From the NCBI RefSeq assembly GCF_036588685.1, contig NC_086384.1:55966945-56030944 (forward strand): 64,000 nt of DNA. The letters run 5' to 3'. Below the pieces are notes generated by a model that saw only the letters and a list, made by a program, of their open reading frames with translations, was not told the origin of the DNA and did not search any database. The DNA comes from Mytilus trossulus (lineage: Eukaryota > Mollusca > Bivalvia > Mytilida > Mytilidae). The number at the start of each line of letters is the position of its first letter. Position 1 is the stretch's first letter. Positions 1-12,728 of the stretch are shown here, one piece after another. The position numbers and the translations under genes are program-made.

Positions 1-892
1 GTTGTTTTTTTTTGCTTTTCTGTTTATGATCTTAACCAAATGCTGACCCAAAGTGATCCAAAACCTTTATTTATGATGTCAATGTGGATTGTCCAAGTGT
101 TTTATGATATTACAAGGAATCCAATCAATATATGTACCAACATGTTTGAATTTTACATTGAAACTTGTCTATTTAATTTGGGTTTGTGTGATTGTACTTT
201 TAACAAGTTGTTTCCATGGTAACATAGGCATGCAGTTCACTTTGCTCTATGAATCACTTGCCTTTCAAGCATCTGAATTCAAACATTACAATTTGTTTTG
301 CAAATACAAATTAACTCATCATAGATATCAGGTTTAAATTTTGCACACAAGAAGCATGTTTGGTCTACAAAATACTCATCCGTGACCTCTTTAATCAATG
401 AAGTATGAAGTTGAACAGCATTTAAGTTTTAAAAAAATTTCTGAAAGGTTTCGTCTACTGAAAATTTTTAGTATTTAAAAAGACATTATTGGTATTTGTG
501 AATTAGCAAACTTTAGCCAAGATTTTTGGACATTTGAAATAACGACTGCATATATGACCATTGGTTTTGTTGCATCATATGGTTGAAGTTAAATTTTTAT
601 GAGAATTTCGGATGTGTAATTATTCGCAGAAAAATAATAATCTAGTGCAATTAAATAAGTTGCCAAGAAAGACAACAATATGAATATGATGATCTTTTAA
701 CAGATAATAAAATGTTATATGGTATTTTGAAACTTATTGTACTCTACTTAAAAAAGATTGATTTAATAAATTTGGTCAGATTACAAAATATCAAGATTAT
801 GAAACCTAAGGTATCAAAAAAAATATATTGTATCTGTTATTAGACAATCATAATGTATATATAAATATTTATATATTTTTCTGTCTTTTCAG
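1..892 (+). other. Intron sequence upstream of the last exon of gene A
   Basis: AT-rich sequence with no convincing exon on either strand. It ends in a good 3' splice site: a pyrimidine-rich stretch (tttttctgtcttttc) followed by AG at 891-892. The short open frames near the start show no recognisable protein. Confidence 0.6.
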
Positions 893-1060
893 GGCTCTCT
901 TGGGCGGGCCTTTGGCAGGAAAGTCAAAGAAGACCTCAACAAGCTCACAATAGATGTAGAAACACCGAAACGCAAAATCTCTGCCCCATCAGACTTTAAA
1001 CATAATACATTACAGTCAGTGTTCGAACAGGAAATCACACCCAAAACAAATTCATCATAG
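893..1060 (+). CDS. Terminal coding exon of gene A, with partial CRIB-like motif
   Basis: The exon follows a strong acceptor (AG at 891-892), reads open from its first base for 55 codons and stops at TAG 1058-1060. It begins GSLGRAFGRKVKEDLNKL, a basic stretch, and continues to ISAPSDFKH. That segment fits the first part of the CRIB consensus for Cdc42/Rac binding (I-S-x-P-x2-F-x-H), but the H-V-G that should follow is missing. The last residues are polar and acidic. I do not recognise the parent protein; the upstream exons lie outside the window, and the incoming phase (read as 0) is inferred from the open frame. A Rho-family GTPase effector or a scaffold with a degenerate CRIB is possible but unproven. 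The codon content is clearly richer in G and C than the flanks, which supports a real exon. Confidence 0.7.
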   Translation, partial: GSLGRAFGRKVKEDLNKLTIDVETPKRKISAPSDFKHNTLQSVFEQEITPKTNSS

Positions 1061-1661
1061 CATTAGCCCAGTCTGTGTTTTATGTTTTTCGATTGATAAA
1101 TTCACATGTTTTGTTGATATGACAGTATTTTCCCTGAAGACTTCTGTTCATTCATTGTTTGATGATGTTGGTGTTTAAAAACCTTGACTGGGTATTCAGC
1201 CACTGCAGGGTCGGTCAAAATTATCAAACACCTTCAAAAATGGAAAATTTTAATTGAAAAAGGTTTTATTTTTATGTTTTTATATTATCTGGGTTTTTTT
1301 TAAGTATAAAGATATTAGTCCAACTATGGCAATTTTTGATTATCTTTTTTTGATTATTTTTAAAAAGATTTTTTAAGTATATTTTTAAGTATATTTTTGC
1401 CACTTTGTTTTAATTAAAAGTAAGGGAGGTAACAATATTATAGTGTTGACTATAAAGGAGTTATCTCCCTCATGTCTTCTTCAATTGTCCTTCTGAAGTC
1501 TCGGGGACAAGCTGCCATTGTTAACACTGCATGTGAATATTGTACTATAACATAATCACACAATATTTCATTGTTTTAGGCCACACCATTTGAATTTGAT
1601 GTTAGTTGGATTTATTTGTTTCCTATTTTTGCTCAAAATGAAACAAAATCATATCATGTAA

Positions 1662-1667
1662 AATAAA
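1662..1667 (+). terminator. Candidate poly(A) signal of gene A
   Basis: An AATAAA hexamer about 600 bases after the stop codon of gene A. Other AATAAA words occur further on, as expected in AT-rich DNA, so the true cleavage site cannot be fixed from sequence alone. Confidence 0.3.
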
Positions 1668-2200
1668 ATCCTAATTTGTATCAGTAGGTGATTTTAAAGT
1701 TGAAAGATATTTGCTCCATTACAGTGCTAATAGAATATGGAATAATTTGTTTATTTAGCCTTTATATATAGGCTGCTCATTCAGAAAAAAGGAGAAACTC
1801 TTTTGGATAAAAAGTGTGTGTTCAAAATTTTTAGATAATATTAAGTATGGTAATTTATTACACATTTTAATGATAATTTGTACTCTTCCTGAGTTCAAGT
1901 CTTAAGAAACTGTCTATCACAGAAAAGAAATTTGATAATAATTTTTGAATAACAACAAAATTACTGATTTCTTTATTTCATAAGATATAAATGTAATCAC
2001 CAAAGAACAACTGTAATTTGGCGTGGCCTAAAATATTTCATTGTATTTCATGACATTATTCATAAGGAACAGTAGATGTAGTGTAGATATTTAATACAAG
2101 CATAATTCATTACTTTTTTGTAGTTTACATATCATTTATACATACACACAAGCATAATACCAAAGACTTGATAGTTTTTTTCAGTATTGAAATGTAATCA

Positions 2201-2318
2201 AAATTATCTCCCTTATATTATAAAAATGTTGGGAGAAAAGAAATTATCTCCCTTATATTATAAAATGTTGGGAGAAAAGAAATTATCTCTCTTATATTTT
2301 TAAAATGTTGGGAGAAAA
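2201..2318. repeat. Three-copy 39-40 bp tandem repeat
   Basis: Copies start at 2201, 2241 and 2280. Each carries ATTATCTC(C/T)C near its start and TGTTGGGAGAAAA at its end. The ATCTCCC word resembles the GGGAGATAACT word dispersed through the window. Confidence 0.85.
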
Positions 2319-5244
2319 CTTCATTTATTATAACAATCTTAGATTATTTGAATTATTTGTATTTGCAATGTCAGTTGAATAAATTATCCTGTATTTTAAA
2401 CATACATATAATATTTTATGAAATTTTGTTATACATTTTTATCATTAGAAAATTATAAACACACTAAAAGTTGCAATTTGTACATTTAGAATTTGTGTTT
2501 TTTTCTGACCTAAGAATAATAAGTTCATATAAATTAAATAGTAATATTTTATGGACAGTTTTTTATGACAAATTTTTATATCACAGTATAACATATTTAA
2601 CTTAAATGTTTTAATTGATCTTTCATGATTTTAGCAGATGTTGTTTTAAAGAGGTCTTTCATTAGAATTAATTATCAACATTAAGAATATGTATACTTTA
2701 GAATTTTATTTAAATGACTATTTATTTTAAAATCCCATGACAATCACTTTTTATATACTTGCTAACATGACTTGATGCAATCAGTTTTATTTTTATCAAA
2801 ATAGTCAAATATAGTAACCAAAACAATGCCCTGTGTTCCCTTTAATTTACTCAGTAGGTCTATAGGTAGGAATATTCAACTCCCTAAATAGAATTTAAAG
2901 CTCATAAATTTGTATAAAATATATGCATTTTGAATTGGTAAAAAAACCAAGATTTGTTTATTTACATATGACAAATGTATGTAACCTTATTTATCATAAT
3001 ACATAAATGTATATGTATATATATGTGTGTATAATGTGCAATATTAATGTGATAAAAATGTGTGTTGTGAACTAAAAGATTAATCGTGTATATAGTTAAA
3101 GACTCATGTACAAATAGTTTAATAAAACAGTTTTGGAAAAAAACTGTAAAAGAATCATTTTGAATTCTCTTCCAAGTATCAACTATCAATAAATTGACCA
3201 AAAGTCTGAAAAGTAATGTTGTGATTAACATTACAGTTTTCTGACCCTTCCCATTATTAACCTTTTTTAAAATTTAGATCAAGCATTAAAGAGTAAATTT
3301 CAAAAATTATAACTGGATTAGCTCCCTTTGTACAAAGAGAATTCGGTGCATCTCAAACTACAATGTTGTGTTCTAAAGATTAGATGTCCCTTTCATTTCT
3401 ACACTTTTATGTTGATTATTTGAAACAAAATATTTGTAAATGACATATAAATGAGAGAAATGTTTATTATTTATAGGTATACAGGGTTGTTAAAATCATG
3501 ACATAGTAAGGCCATATGCATATACTTTTCATTCTAGGATTTTTTCTTGAACCAAGCATTGTAAATTAAAGTATCATCCTTTTAAAGAAAATCACATTAT
3601 TTTATTGCACCTGCATCTGAGTTATAATATGATGATTTATAAGATGAAGAGGTGTTCACCAATTTTTGGGCTATTTTCACATTTCTTTAACGGTGTTAGA
3701 AAAATATTTTTCTTTACTAGTGAAATGTTTATTTTCTGCAAATGATTAGTCAAAATTTGATTATGCCGTCAACATTTCTTAATTTAGCCTAATGACTTCA
3801 CATAAATAGAACCCAACTTTCTGACATTCTTTGAAAAAGAAGGGAAAAATCATTAGAGAAACAGATTCAAACACTATAACTCGTGTACATGTATTACTAT
3901 ATTTCTCCACTCGCAACAGTTAAATTTTAATTATTTAAAAACCTGGACAAGCCTTGGGCTTAAAATAATAAAATTTAACTGTCTCTAGTGGAGAAATATC
4001 GTAGCACGCTTGTTGCAGTGTTACTGAACCAATACATCTTTTACTGAAAATAAGATTCCAACACAGTGAGATGATTTCAATGACATTGACCAGAACAAAT
4101 GAGTTATTATACAAATTACTAAGCCTCAGTATACCAATATGATGGTGTCTGATTTTAAATATTGGAATACTGAGTTGTTGTATTAAATTTAGGCAGCTGC
4201 TTCTTTTGAAATTCTCATGGGTTCTCATGATTTTTCATGCCTTTACCATGACATATATATAACAAACACCTAAATTTTTTAATTCAAAATGAAATTTGAA
4301 AATGAAATTCCAGAATTTCAGATATTTTCAGAATTTTAAATTATCCGAATGACACCATTTTATTATTGTCCGCGGGACCCCTTATGGAGCTACATATATA
4401 TTTTGCAGACTTTTTATAAGTCCAGTTTCTAATGTTGCTTGTTGGGGTCTCCTTTTTCAGAGAACTTGATCTGCAACTGCCCATAAATTCTTTAGATTCT
4501 GAAAATCAGGATTTAAAAAAAATTAATACAAATTTTAAAATAATGTTAAATGCAGGACATTTTAAAATATTAATCTGTTAAAGTTTCAGGTGATGAACGT
4601 TTTTTTTAAGTAGATATTTTTATTGTTTTATTTAATTTACAAGCATTTTTAAGTTTATTTAATAAGACATGTTTGTGTATGTTAGATAGAGAGTGTGTGT
4701 GTGAAGTTAATTGTACATTTAAAGTCTTATGTATATTTTGAAGCTTTTAGCTTAAAGCCTAAAATTAAAATCAAAAGTATTTCAAATGTCTTTATTCTTA
4801 TGTATAACCACTGAGTTGATTTTACTACTGGTTAGAAGCTTCCTCCTAAAGGGCACTACAAGCCCAGTGTTGACATGAATTATTATTGATATGGTCAAAA
4901 TTGATTTTTTTCAATAGAATTTTTACTTTAATGAAGATTATCGCTATTTTGTGCATTTTTCCTTTGATCTTTTTTGTGATAATTTTCATATCACGCTTCC
5001 CACTTGAGATGGAAAAATTATCCCTAGAAACTAAGGAGGCCACATGGCGTTGCTAACAAAATTGACATTCAGTGAAATTGACAACGTCGTCATAGGTAAA
5101 ATAGCGATAAACAGATTATCATTCAGACATTGGTCATCTCAACTGGATTGCTTTTCTCACTTTCGCTGTTCCAGCTCAAGCGAGAAAATCAATCTCGTTG
5201 AGATAATCAACGACAATCTATAATTATCTAAGCTGTCTTGGGCA

Positions 5245-5450
5245 AAGACAATAACAATCAAAACCAAGGAGTAAACGAAGACTAAAAAAACAAAGTACAT
5301 TTACATCAACAGTTATAAATAATAAATAAGAAACAACATAAGCTCCACTACAAACCGGGAGTGAAATCAGGTGCTCCGGAGGGGTAAGCATTTCCTGCAC
5401 CATATATGGCACCTGTGGTGTTATTTCTTTGTTCAGTTCGGTAATGATGG
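5245..5450 (-). repeat. 3' tail of a reverse-transcriptase element (H-family repeat)
   Basis: Read on the minus strand this directly follows the reverse-transcriptase relic at 5458-6125. It contains the word GGAGCACCTGATTTC and a GGTGCCATATATGGTGCAGG stretch, both shared with the dispersed copies at 17251, 23112, 37693 and 44299 and with 57490. The family therefore looks like the 3' end of this retroelement that also circulates by itself. Confidence 0.6.
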
Positions 5451-5457
5451 AAGGTTA

Positions 5458-6125
5458 TTATGACTGAAGAAGAATATCAGACATGATTTCTGACACAATT
5501 TTGTCATAATGGCCAATCAGCTCAAGATGGCGAGTGTAAAATTTCTTGAGTGATGACCTTAATTTGATTGATTCATAGCCCTGTCTTAGCAACTTTTGAG
5601 AAAGTTGTATTCCTTGTTCAACAAAATCAACATACTTTGAGCTAGCTCTAGAGTTACGTATCAATTGAGACACATATGCTGGTGCCGCTGGGATGTTGCT
5701 ACACAGAAATGGAAAGTTGACTAGGAAAATTAAAAATCATTGCGTTTGTCATAAATTTTGGTATTCAATCTACCATCAGTAGTCTTTCGAGAAAAAGTTC
5801 TAAATATGAAGCAAATTTATCTGTGTCGGTAGTATCTTTAATTTCAAGTTCAGGTGGAAATTTTAAATGTACGTAATCACTGAATCTAGCTATTATTATT
5901 AAGAGACAATACATCATCAATATACCGAAAGGTGAAATTAAAAGACTGGGCTATTTCTTTTCTCCTTTCTGTACAAGCCCTTGGATAAATTCAGCTTCAT
6001 AGGAATACAAAAACAAATCTGCAAGTAGAGTAGCGCAATTGCTACCCATTGGGATTCCAATAGTCTGTTGGAAGACCAAACCTCCAAATTCAACAAATAT
6101 GTTTTCAGTTAAAATATTTCAGAAT
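5458..6125 (-). pseudogene. Degenerate reverse transcriptase fragment
   Basis: Read on the minus strand, three frames together give the core of a reverse transcriptase. There is a GIPMGSNCATLLADLF segment (normally G-x-P-x-G), then a catalytic YIDD box in TFRYIDDVLSLNN, then a conserved C-terminal block ending with SQLIRNSRASSKY and KFYTRHLELIGHYD. In-frame stops and several frameshifts break it, so it is dead. The motif spacing matches a reverse-transcriptase group common in bivalves and may be Penelope-like; the N-terminus and any endonuclease are absent. The 3' tail follows at 5245-5450. A second remnant of the same family lies at 57205-57510 in gene C. Confidence 0.75.
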
Positions 6126-6324
6126 TTTGGTCTTCAATTCTATACAACTTTGTACTTTTTAAGTTTCACTGTATATCAGTTATAATTGTATGTAACAGGG
6201 ATAATTGATGGAATGCTGTACATTAAGTAATTTGTTAAAACAGCAAAGAGTGCAATAATTTATGAACGTTAAAAAAAAACCAAACCACACTTTGTACTTT
6301 TTTCCGACTTTCTTTTTCGAATTC

Positions 6325-6450
6325 TTTTGTAGACAAAACACATGTCTGGCTACAAAATACTAATCCTGCTACCTGTTGGTGACCTTCAGCTGTTGTCTTC
6401 TCTATGGTTGGGTTGTTGTCTCTTTGACACATTCCCCATCTCATATAAAA
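6325..6450. repeat. Dispersed repeat fragment (TTGTCTCTTTGACACATTCC family)
   Basis: Contains a TGTTGGTGACCTTC word and a TTGTTGTCTCTTTGACACAT word shared with 9027-9160. Just before it are words resembling a decayed copy of the CGCGCGTCTGGC element seen at 46.7 kb. Confidence 0.65.
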
Positions 6451-6889
6451 TTAAGAAGAAAGCCAATAACAACTAATAAAAAACCCATGTATCACAGACT
6501 GAACTATCAATCAACACACATCCGTAGGGTTTAGTGTTAAGACATCATTTCCTCTATAAGAAAAACACTGGTTATGAATGAATGATAAATGAAGGGTTGA
6601 CTTATGTGGCATTAACTGGAAAACACAAAACAAAAATGTCTACAGGTCAAGATAGTCCTACTAAAAAGGTACTGTGGATTCATTTATTGTCAAGCCTGCA
6701 ACGTTTGTTGCAGAAAGCTCGACAAAGGAATAGTGATTCGGCGTTAGATAACTTCTTAAAAGCTGTATGATTTAAAAGGTGGAAGATCTGGATGCTTCAT
6801 ACTTTGTATGTGGATGCCTCGTGTTACAAAGTTAATATTTTTTGTAATGTAAAGATGCTCTCTTATAATAAGTAATACTATAACTAAAT

Positions 6890-7530
6890 TTGATATGTGC
6901 GTACCTTGCAAGGTCCTCATGCCCGTCAGACAGTTTTCACTTGACCTCGACCTCATTTCTAGAATAGTGAACAAGGTTAAGTTTTGATGGTCAAGTAAAT
7001 ATCTCAGATACTATAAGCAATATGTCTAGTACATTCAGTGTATTGAAGGACTAAGATGTACATGTCCCACTGACAGGTGTTATCTGACCTTGACCTTATT
7101 TTCATGGTTCATTGGTTATAGTGAAGATTTTGAGTTTTGGTCTGTTTTTCTTATACTGTATACAATAGGTCTTCTCTGTTTGGTGTATGTAGTGATTGTA
7201 AGGTGTACATGTCTGGCTGGCAGATGTCATCTGACTTTGACCTCATTTTCATGGTTTAGTGGTCAAGGTGAAGTTTTTGAGTTTTGATTTTTTTTTTGTA
7301 ATACTTTATGCAATAGGTCAACTATATTTGATGTCTGGAAATATTTTATGATCTTTTTGTCAGTTGTCCAGGCTTTATTTGATCTTGACCTTCATTGCTC
7401 GGTGATAAGTTTGTGTTTTGGTCTGTTTTTCTTAAACTATTGGCAAACGGTCAACTATAATATTGTATGGAAGAATGTTAGCTGTACATGTAGGCCTGGC
7501 ATGGTTCGTCTGACCTTGACCTCATTTTCA
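6890..7530. repeat. Tandem array of about 140-147 bp units
   Basis: Diverged copies are anchored by GTACATGT words at about 7058, 7205 and 7484. Each has a TGACCTTGACCT-like word followed by CATTTTCATGGTT and then a (C)AATAGGTC stretch. The array ends directly in the G-family repeat at 7528. The short open frames in it are by-products of the repeat. Confidence 0.75.
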
Positions 7531-7768
7531 GTGGACCGTTAAATGGGGTCAAAACTTTAATTTAGCATTAAAATTAGAAAGATGTTATCAAGGGGAGCAT
7601 GTGTACTAAGTTTTAAGTTGATTGAACTTCAACTTCATCAAAAACTACCTGGAACTAAAACTTTAACCTGAAAATGGACGAACGGATGCACAGATTAATG
7701 AAGGAATGAACGGACGCACAGACTAGAAAAAATAATGCCCCTCTACTATCGCAGGTGATGCATAAAAA
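7528..7768 (+). repeat. G-family dispersed repeat, 5'-truncated
   Basis: Shares with 16057, 18415 and 18877 the words GTGGACCGT, ACTAAGTTT(C/T)AAGTTGATT, an ACGGACG-type simple repeat, and a 3' end ATGCCCCTCTACTATCG followed by GATGCATAAA. Full copies begin GGATGCCCCA and end TGGGGCATAAA, a short terminal inversion like that of a MITE. Confidence 0.75.
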
Positions 7769-8223
7769 AAAGATGACAGTGTTGTGTTGATTTGTGTTTT
7801 GTTTTGTATTCTATAATTTGTCCTTTGGTCTCGTTCTTTCTGTGCCATGGCTTTTTTTTTGACTGCATTGGTGAAAGTCTGAACAGCAGAGTACGTTATT
7901 TTAAGGCATATTCATTTACATATAAGTTGTTGTCAGGTCTCAATCTGATTTGGGACTAAGCAATATAGTACAGGTACTTTTTCTGTCTACCCTCAAAGCA
8001 ATATTAAAACACAGAATAAATAAACACAAGCTGCTTTTTTAAGATTATTTTTAATCATTTTATACATTTCAAGTTAACTTGTATAACATCTAATTGATTT
8101 TAAAATGTTTACAAGCTCATGAATAACAACAGAATCAGTATAAAGGGAGTCAACTCAGAAACATCTCACAAGATGGTAGATAACTCTTGTATTCTTATAA
8201 AGAACACAATTTAAAACACTGTG

Positions 8224-8640
8224 AACTACAAGTAATAATTATATTTCATTGGATTTCATACTTTTTTTCAAAAACTATTTGTAGATTAGTTTTTTTGGTA
8301 AAAAAAAAACATTTATTCATGGGATGGCTAGTGTAGAATAAATATGAACAGAAGCTGAATAATTATATTTCATTGGATTTCAAAATTTGATTAGAACTAT
8401 TTGTATATCATTTTTTTGTAAAAATATTCATTGGACGGCTAGTGAAGAATATATATGGACATAATTATATTTCATTGGATTTCAAAATTTGTTAATAGAT
8501 AAAGGAAGATGTAGTATGAGTGCCAATGAGACAACTCTCCATCCAAGTCACAATAAAACTATTTGTATATCATGTATTTTTTTGTAAAAATATTCATTTA
8601 TAGGACTGCTGGAGTAGAAAAAGAATGGACGGAAAATGAA
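8224..8640. repeat. Three-copy tandem repeat (about 100-130 bp), third copy interrupted
   Basis: AATTATATTTCATTGGATTTC recurs at about 8236, 8362 and 8463, each followed by ACTATTTGTA and a TTCAT...GG(A/G)(C/T)GGCTAG block. In the third copy a fragment of the GATGT(A/G)GTATGA repeat (about 8498-8556) separates the two halves. Confidence 0.75.
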
Positions 8641-9026
8641 TAATGTCACAGTTTCAAAAAGTCAACTTATGACATGGCCACTTCAAAAATAGGTATTTGA
8701 GCATAAGCAGGTAGTTGCTATGTGTAACTTAAATAATAAAAATAGTGTTTTGATAAAAACAGTAAAATGTTGATGATTCCAATATTTTCATCATTTTCTA
8801 ATAATGTACAAATTGATAAATGGAATGCATTGAAGTTAAATATCAATAAAAAAAATGTCAAATGTTAGATGTATTTCTTTTTAAACAAAGGTTAAGAAAA
8901 ACTTGAAAATTTCATCAGGATAAATATTTCAAGAATTACAATTTTGATGCTTTATGATAAGTTAATTTGACATACCCAAGAATATGACGTAATATTTCCA
9001 AGTGTCTAAACACAATACTGATATAC

Positions 9027-9160
9027 ATGGGGGCCAGCTGAAGGACGCCTCCGGGTGAGGGAATTTCTCGCTACATTGAAGACCTGTTGGTGACCTTCTG
9101 TTGTTGTTTTTTTAATTGGTCAGGTTGTTGTCTCTTTGACACATTCCCCATTTCCAATTT
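9027..9160. repeat. Dispersed repeat (GGACGCCTCCGGGTGAGGG family)
   Basis: Contains GAAGGACGCCTCCGGGTGAG, TTTCTCGCTACATTGAAGAC and TTGTCTCTTTGACACATTCC. I recognise this as a widely dispersed mussel repeat. A 3' part recurs at 6325-6450. Confidence 0.7.
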
Positions 9161-10763
9161 TATGTACAATGTATTAATTATGATTCGTTTGAAACCACTT
9201 TTCATAGATTTCACAAATAAAGGTGAAAATCTAATTTAAAAGTTTAAAAGGCAATTCCAAATTCAAGAGAGGCCAAAGTCATTTTATAGCAGTTATTTCT
9301 TTAGTCAGCTGGCTACCCAAATTGTGTTTCTGTCTTGGAAATATATTCCAACATTAGCAATTTGATGTTTTGAGGCTGATTAAAGAAAGTAAATAGGGCT
9401 TCAACTCAGTAAAATATGGATAATCAAAAGAAAAAGAAAATAAGTAGTAAGGGAGTTATCTCCCCTTAAATTGAGTGTAAAACACAGCACACATTAAATA
9501 CACAGCAATAAAGAAAATTGTAAAAAACAATATTTATAAAATATGATACAAATAAATTAATAAACAAATATATTGGACAGAATCGAGACAGTGGATCATA
9601 AATATTGGTCAGTATACATGAGGGTCAGGGAGGGGTTTACATAATAGAAAATAAAGGGTATAAATTGCAGAATTAAAATACAAATAATATAAAGAATAGA
9701 GAATAATGGATGCTGATATATTTATAAGATTGAATAATGGAAAAAATGAATAAAAAAAAAGAGAAAAAAAACCAGTCTAAAACGATAAGGAATAGATATG
9801 AAATACACCCTTCCAGACCCCTCATATTTGCCACTTTAAAGCACTTTTAAACAGTCAATACATAGGTATACAGATGAATTGTAATAAATAAATAAATAAA
9901 TTAAAACGTCATGTAATACTTGGTACTTTAAGTAATAATAAATTCTCCAGATATATAATAAATATCAACAATTTAAAAGCCTGAGAAAACCAAGGCATTA
10001 TTTTTTAAACCTATTACAACATTTGTTCCTGAAAATCAATAACTAATTTAAAAAGATTAAAATAAAAAATGTAACAGTACAATTTTGTCACGATCTAACT
10101 TTTAAAATACTAATTGTGTTTGTAAGTTATTTAAACATGTCACGTTTCTGATTTTATCTATAAAAATACGAAAATAAACAAAATTAAAATTAAGAAATAT
10201 TCAGATAAGAAATTTTTAAAAAGACTGCTATTTTTTTTATCGATAAACTCAACGAAAAATCGAAAGTAGAATATATCGATATTTACAGTTATTCTATCAA
10301 TTTCTATATCTTATCTCCTGAAGAAGATATTTTTCAGTTATCAATTATTGACCTTACTGTAATTTTGAGATATTTACAGTAAAATCCAAATAATGACTTA
10401 CAAAATATCTCTCCACTGTTCATTTGAGCTAGGACAATTGATGAATTTTCAATACATTCATGACATTGTTTCTTCTTCATATTAGTTTTTATTCAATATT
10501 TAATTCAGTAGAGTTTAAGGTACAATGCTCTAAAGAGCATAATTTGCTTAAGAAAAGATTTTCTTGTTTTATCCGGTAATATAAAATATACCTAACGGCC
10601 ATTAATTTCTTAATGAAAAATTCGAAAGACAGATTAGACCATGGCTAAAATAATAAACTTAAAGACAATTAGTCCAAAACCAAAAATTTTATCATGTGTG
10701 CCCAATTTATTAAAAGAAGTTACTTTGTTTCATTTTTCCCCAGCTATTCATTTGATAATATTT

Positions 10764-10869
10764 CAATTCGTGTAATCTTATAAAAATACTCCCCAAACCA
10801 ACCCCAAACAAACAATCAATTCGTGTAATCTTATAAAAATACTCCCCAAACCAACCCCAAACAAACAAT
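10764..10869. repeat. Exact 53-bp tandem duplication
   Basis: Two identical copies, 10764-10816 and 10817-10869, each starting CAATTCGTGTAATC and ending CCCCAAACAAACAAT. Identity in an otherwise drifting region indicates a recent duplication. Confidence 0.95.
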
Positions 10870-12722
10870 CTTAAATTTAAGTTAAATATGAGAAGCAAAA
10901 TATTTTCTTTTAAATACTTAAAAAATCTTTCTGAAATTAAGTATCATGCTTTTTTATATATCTAAATACTTAGGTCCAATATATAAGTACTTGTTGTACC
11001 AAGGTGTCTGCGTAATGAAGTTTTATGTCAATTAGGGTGAAATTCTGGAATGTTTTGAAAAAATATCCTTTAAGTAAAGATTGGTATTAAAAAACAATTT
11101 TAAATTCAAATTGTTATCTGTAAATATTGTGGACTATTAATTCAGAAAAAAAGAAATGAATAAGAAATGATCAGAAATGTGACTTAAATCGATAAAAAGG
11201 CAATAAAAGTCAGTCATGCATAACAAAATAAATATAGTATTAATGGACGGTTTGTTTGACGTAATTCCTATATAATGAACAACCCATTTAAAACGATAAA
11301 ATCTTTATAAAAGACATTCATAATTTAAATTAAATATATCATACATTTTAAGTTGGCAAATGTCATCACATAAAGTTAGCTACATTAATGCACTCTGAAG
11401 AACAAAGCATTAATTTACATTAATTAAAAACAAAGTAGAAGAGAATACAAGGCAGTCCTAAAAATCAAACTTCGTAATAATATTTGGAAAAACATATAAT
11501 TTATGATCTAAAATATGTAAATTTCGATAAAACTAGATTTTTTTTTTGACTACTATATTTTTTTAACAACAATTACAGTTGAAGTCTTGATACTTTACCA
11601 GTTTTGGGCTATTTTTAAATTTTAAGGACAACATGAACATTGACTTTTCATGAACTATTTATTGACTGGATAGTAGACAAAAATATACAGTGCCAAAAAA
11701 TATCCTTGAAATTAATTATAAAACTGTATTTTGAGTTGAGATGGACAGAAAAAAATACAAACAAGACATGTCCCCAATTGAAAGGGAAGAGAGAAATACA
11801 CTTACCTTGGTCCAGGCTTACAGTGGTCAAGTAATTGACCACTAAATATATATAACAAACAATTACATTGTTTAAGATCAATGTCCAATATTACCTAATA
11901 CTTCATAGTCTACACACTGCACAAAATATATACTATTATTTGTTTAAACAATGTTGGTATAATTGTCCATGAAAAGAAAACTGTCATAAGGTAATACCAG
12001 TTTTTGACTGCCACCTCTCCCCCCCTTTTGCAAAAAAAGTGTCTTTACTCCCAATAACATTGTTTCAAAATAATCTTTTCTAATTTTCCAAATTTATTAA
12101 ATGTTTTTTTTTCACAAGTTCTTTTGAACACAATGTATAAAAAATAATTTTAACAATTTTTCAAACATTTTTAGTTTCCCTTATAACAACATGTAATTAT
12201 AAATGTCAATTCCAACTAAATCTTTATCAAAAACCTTAAATTAGAAGCAAATGAAAATTTGCAAGTTTACTTTCATCGACAAAACAAACAACAGAATTTA
12301 AAAATTTCCAATAATTATAAATAAATAACAAAAATAAATACAATATCACAGATACAGCTATCCCATGATTCAAAGTGAGAATTATGGGATGTAAAATGGA
12401 GGGAATACTTATAACAAAGATGTTGACATGTGAACAATTCAAGAGTTAGCTCCCTTTGAAAATGGACGGCATACAACTGACATATTTACAAATAATGGTT
12501 AAATAAAAGTTTTTTTGAAAATGATGACGACATCAGATCGTGTATTCTAAAAACAAATATGATGATATCAGTGTGTATTTTAACTGTGTACAAAAATAAT
12601 GTACATTTACAATAAAATGACATTCAAATGTGCAGCCGCGGACACTCTCTGAAACAAATGGCAAACACTGTTTCAAAGAAGTGACCTTTTTGTGTTAAAT
12701 TCACAATCAACAACTTCTAAAC

Positions 12723-12728
12723 TTTATT
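12723..12728 (-). terminator. Candidate poly(A) signal of gene B
   Basis: AATAAA on the minus strand about 430 bases after the stop of gene B. It is the most plausible nearby signal, but other AATAAA words lie further away. Confidence 0.3.

Larger units (their letters stand above)
1061..5240. other. 3' untranslated and intergenic stretch after gene A
   Basis: AT-rich sequence without a convincing exon. It contains a GAGTTATCTCCCT word (1459-1471), the short tandem repeat at 2201-2318, and nothing else I can assign. The short open frames here have no recognisable features. Confidence 0.5.
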
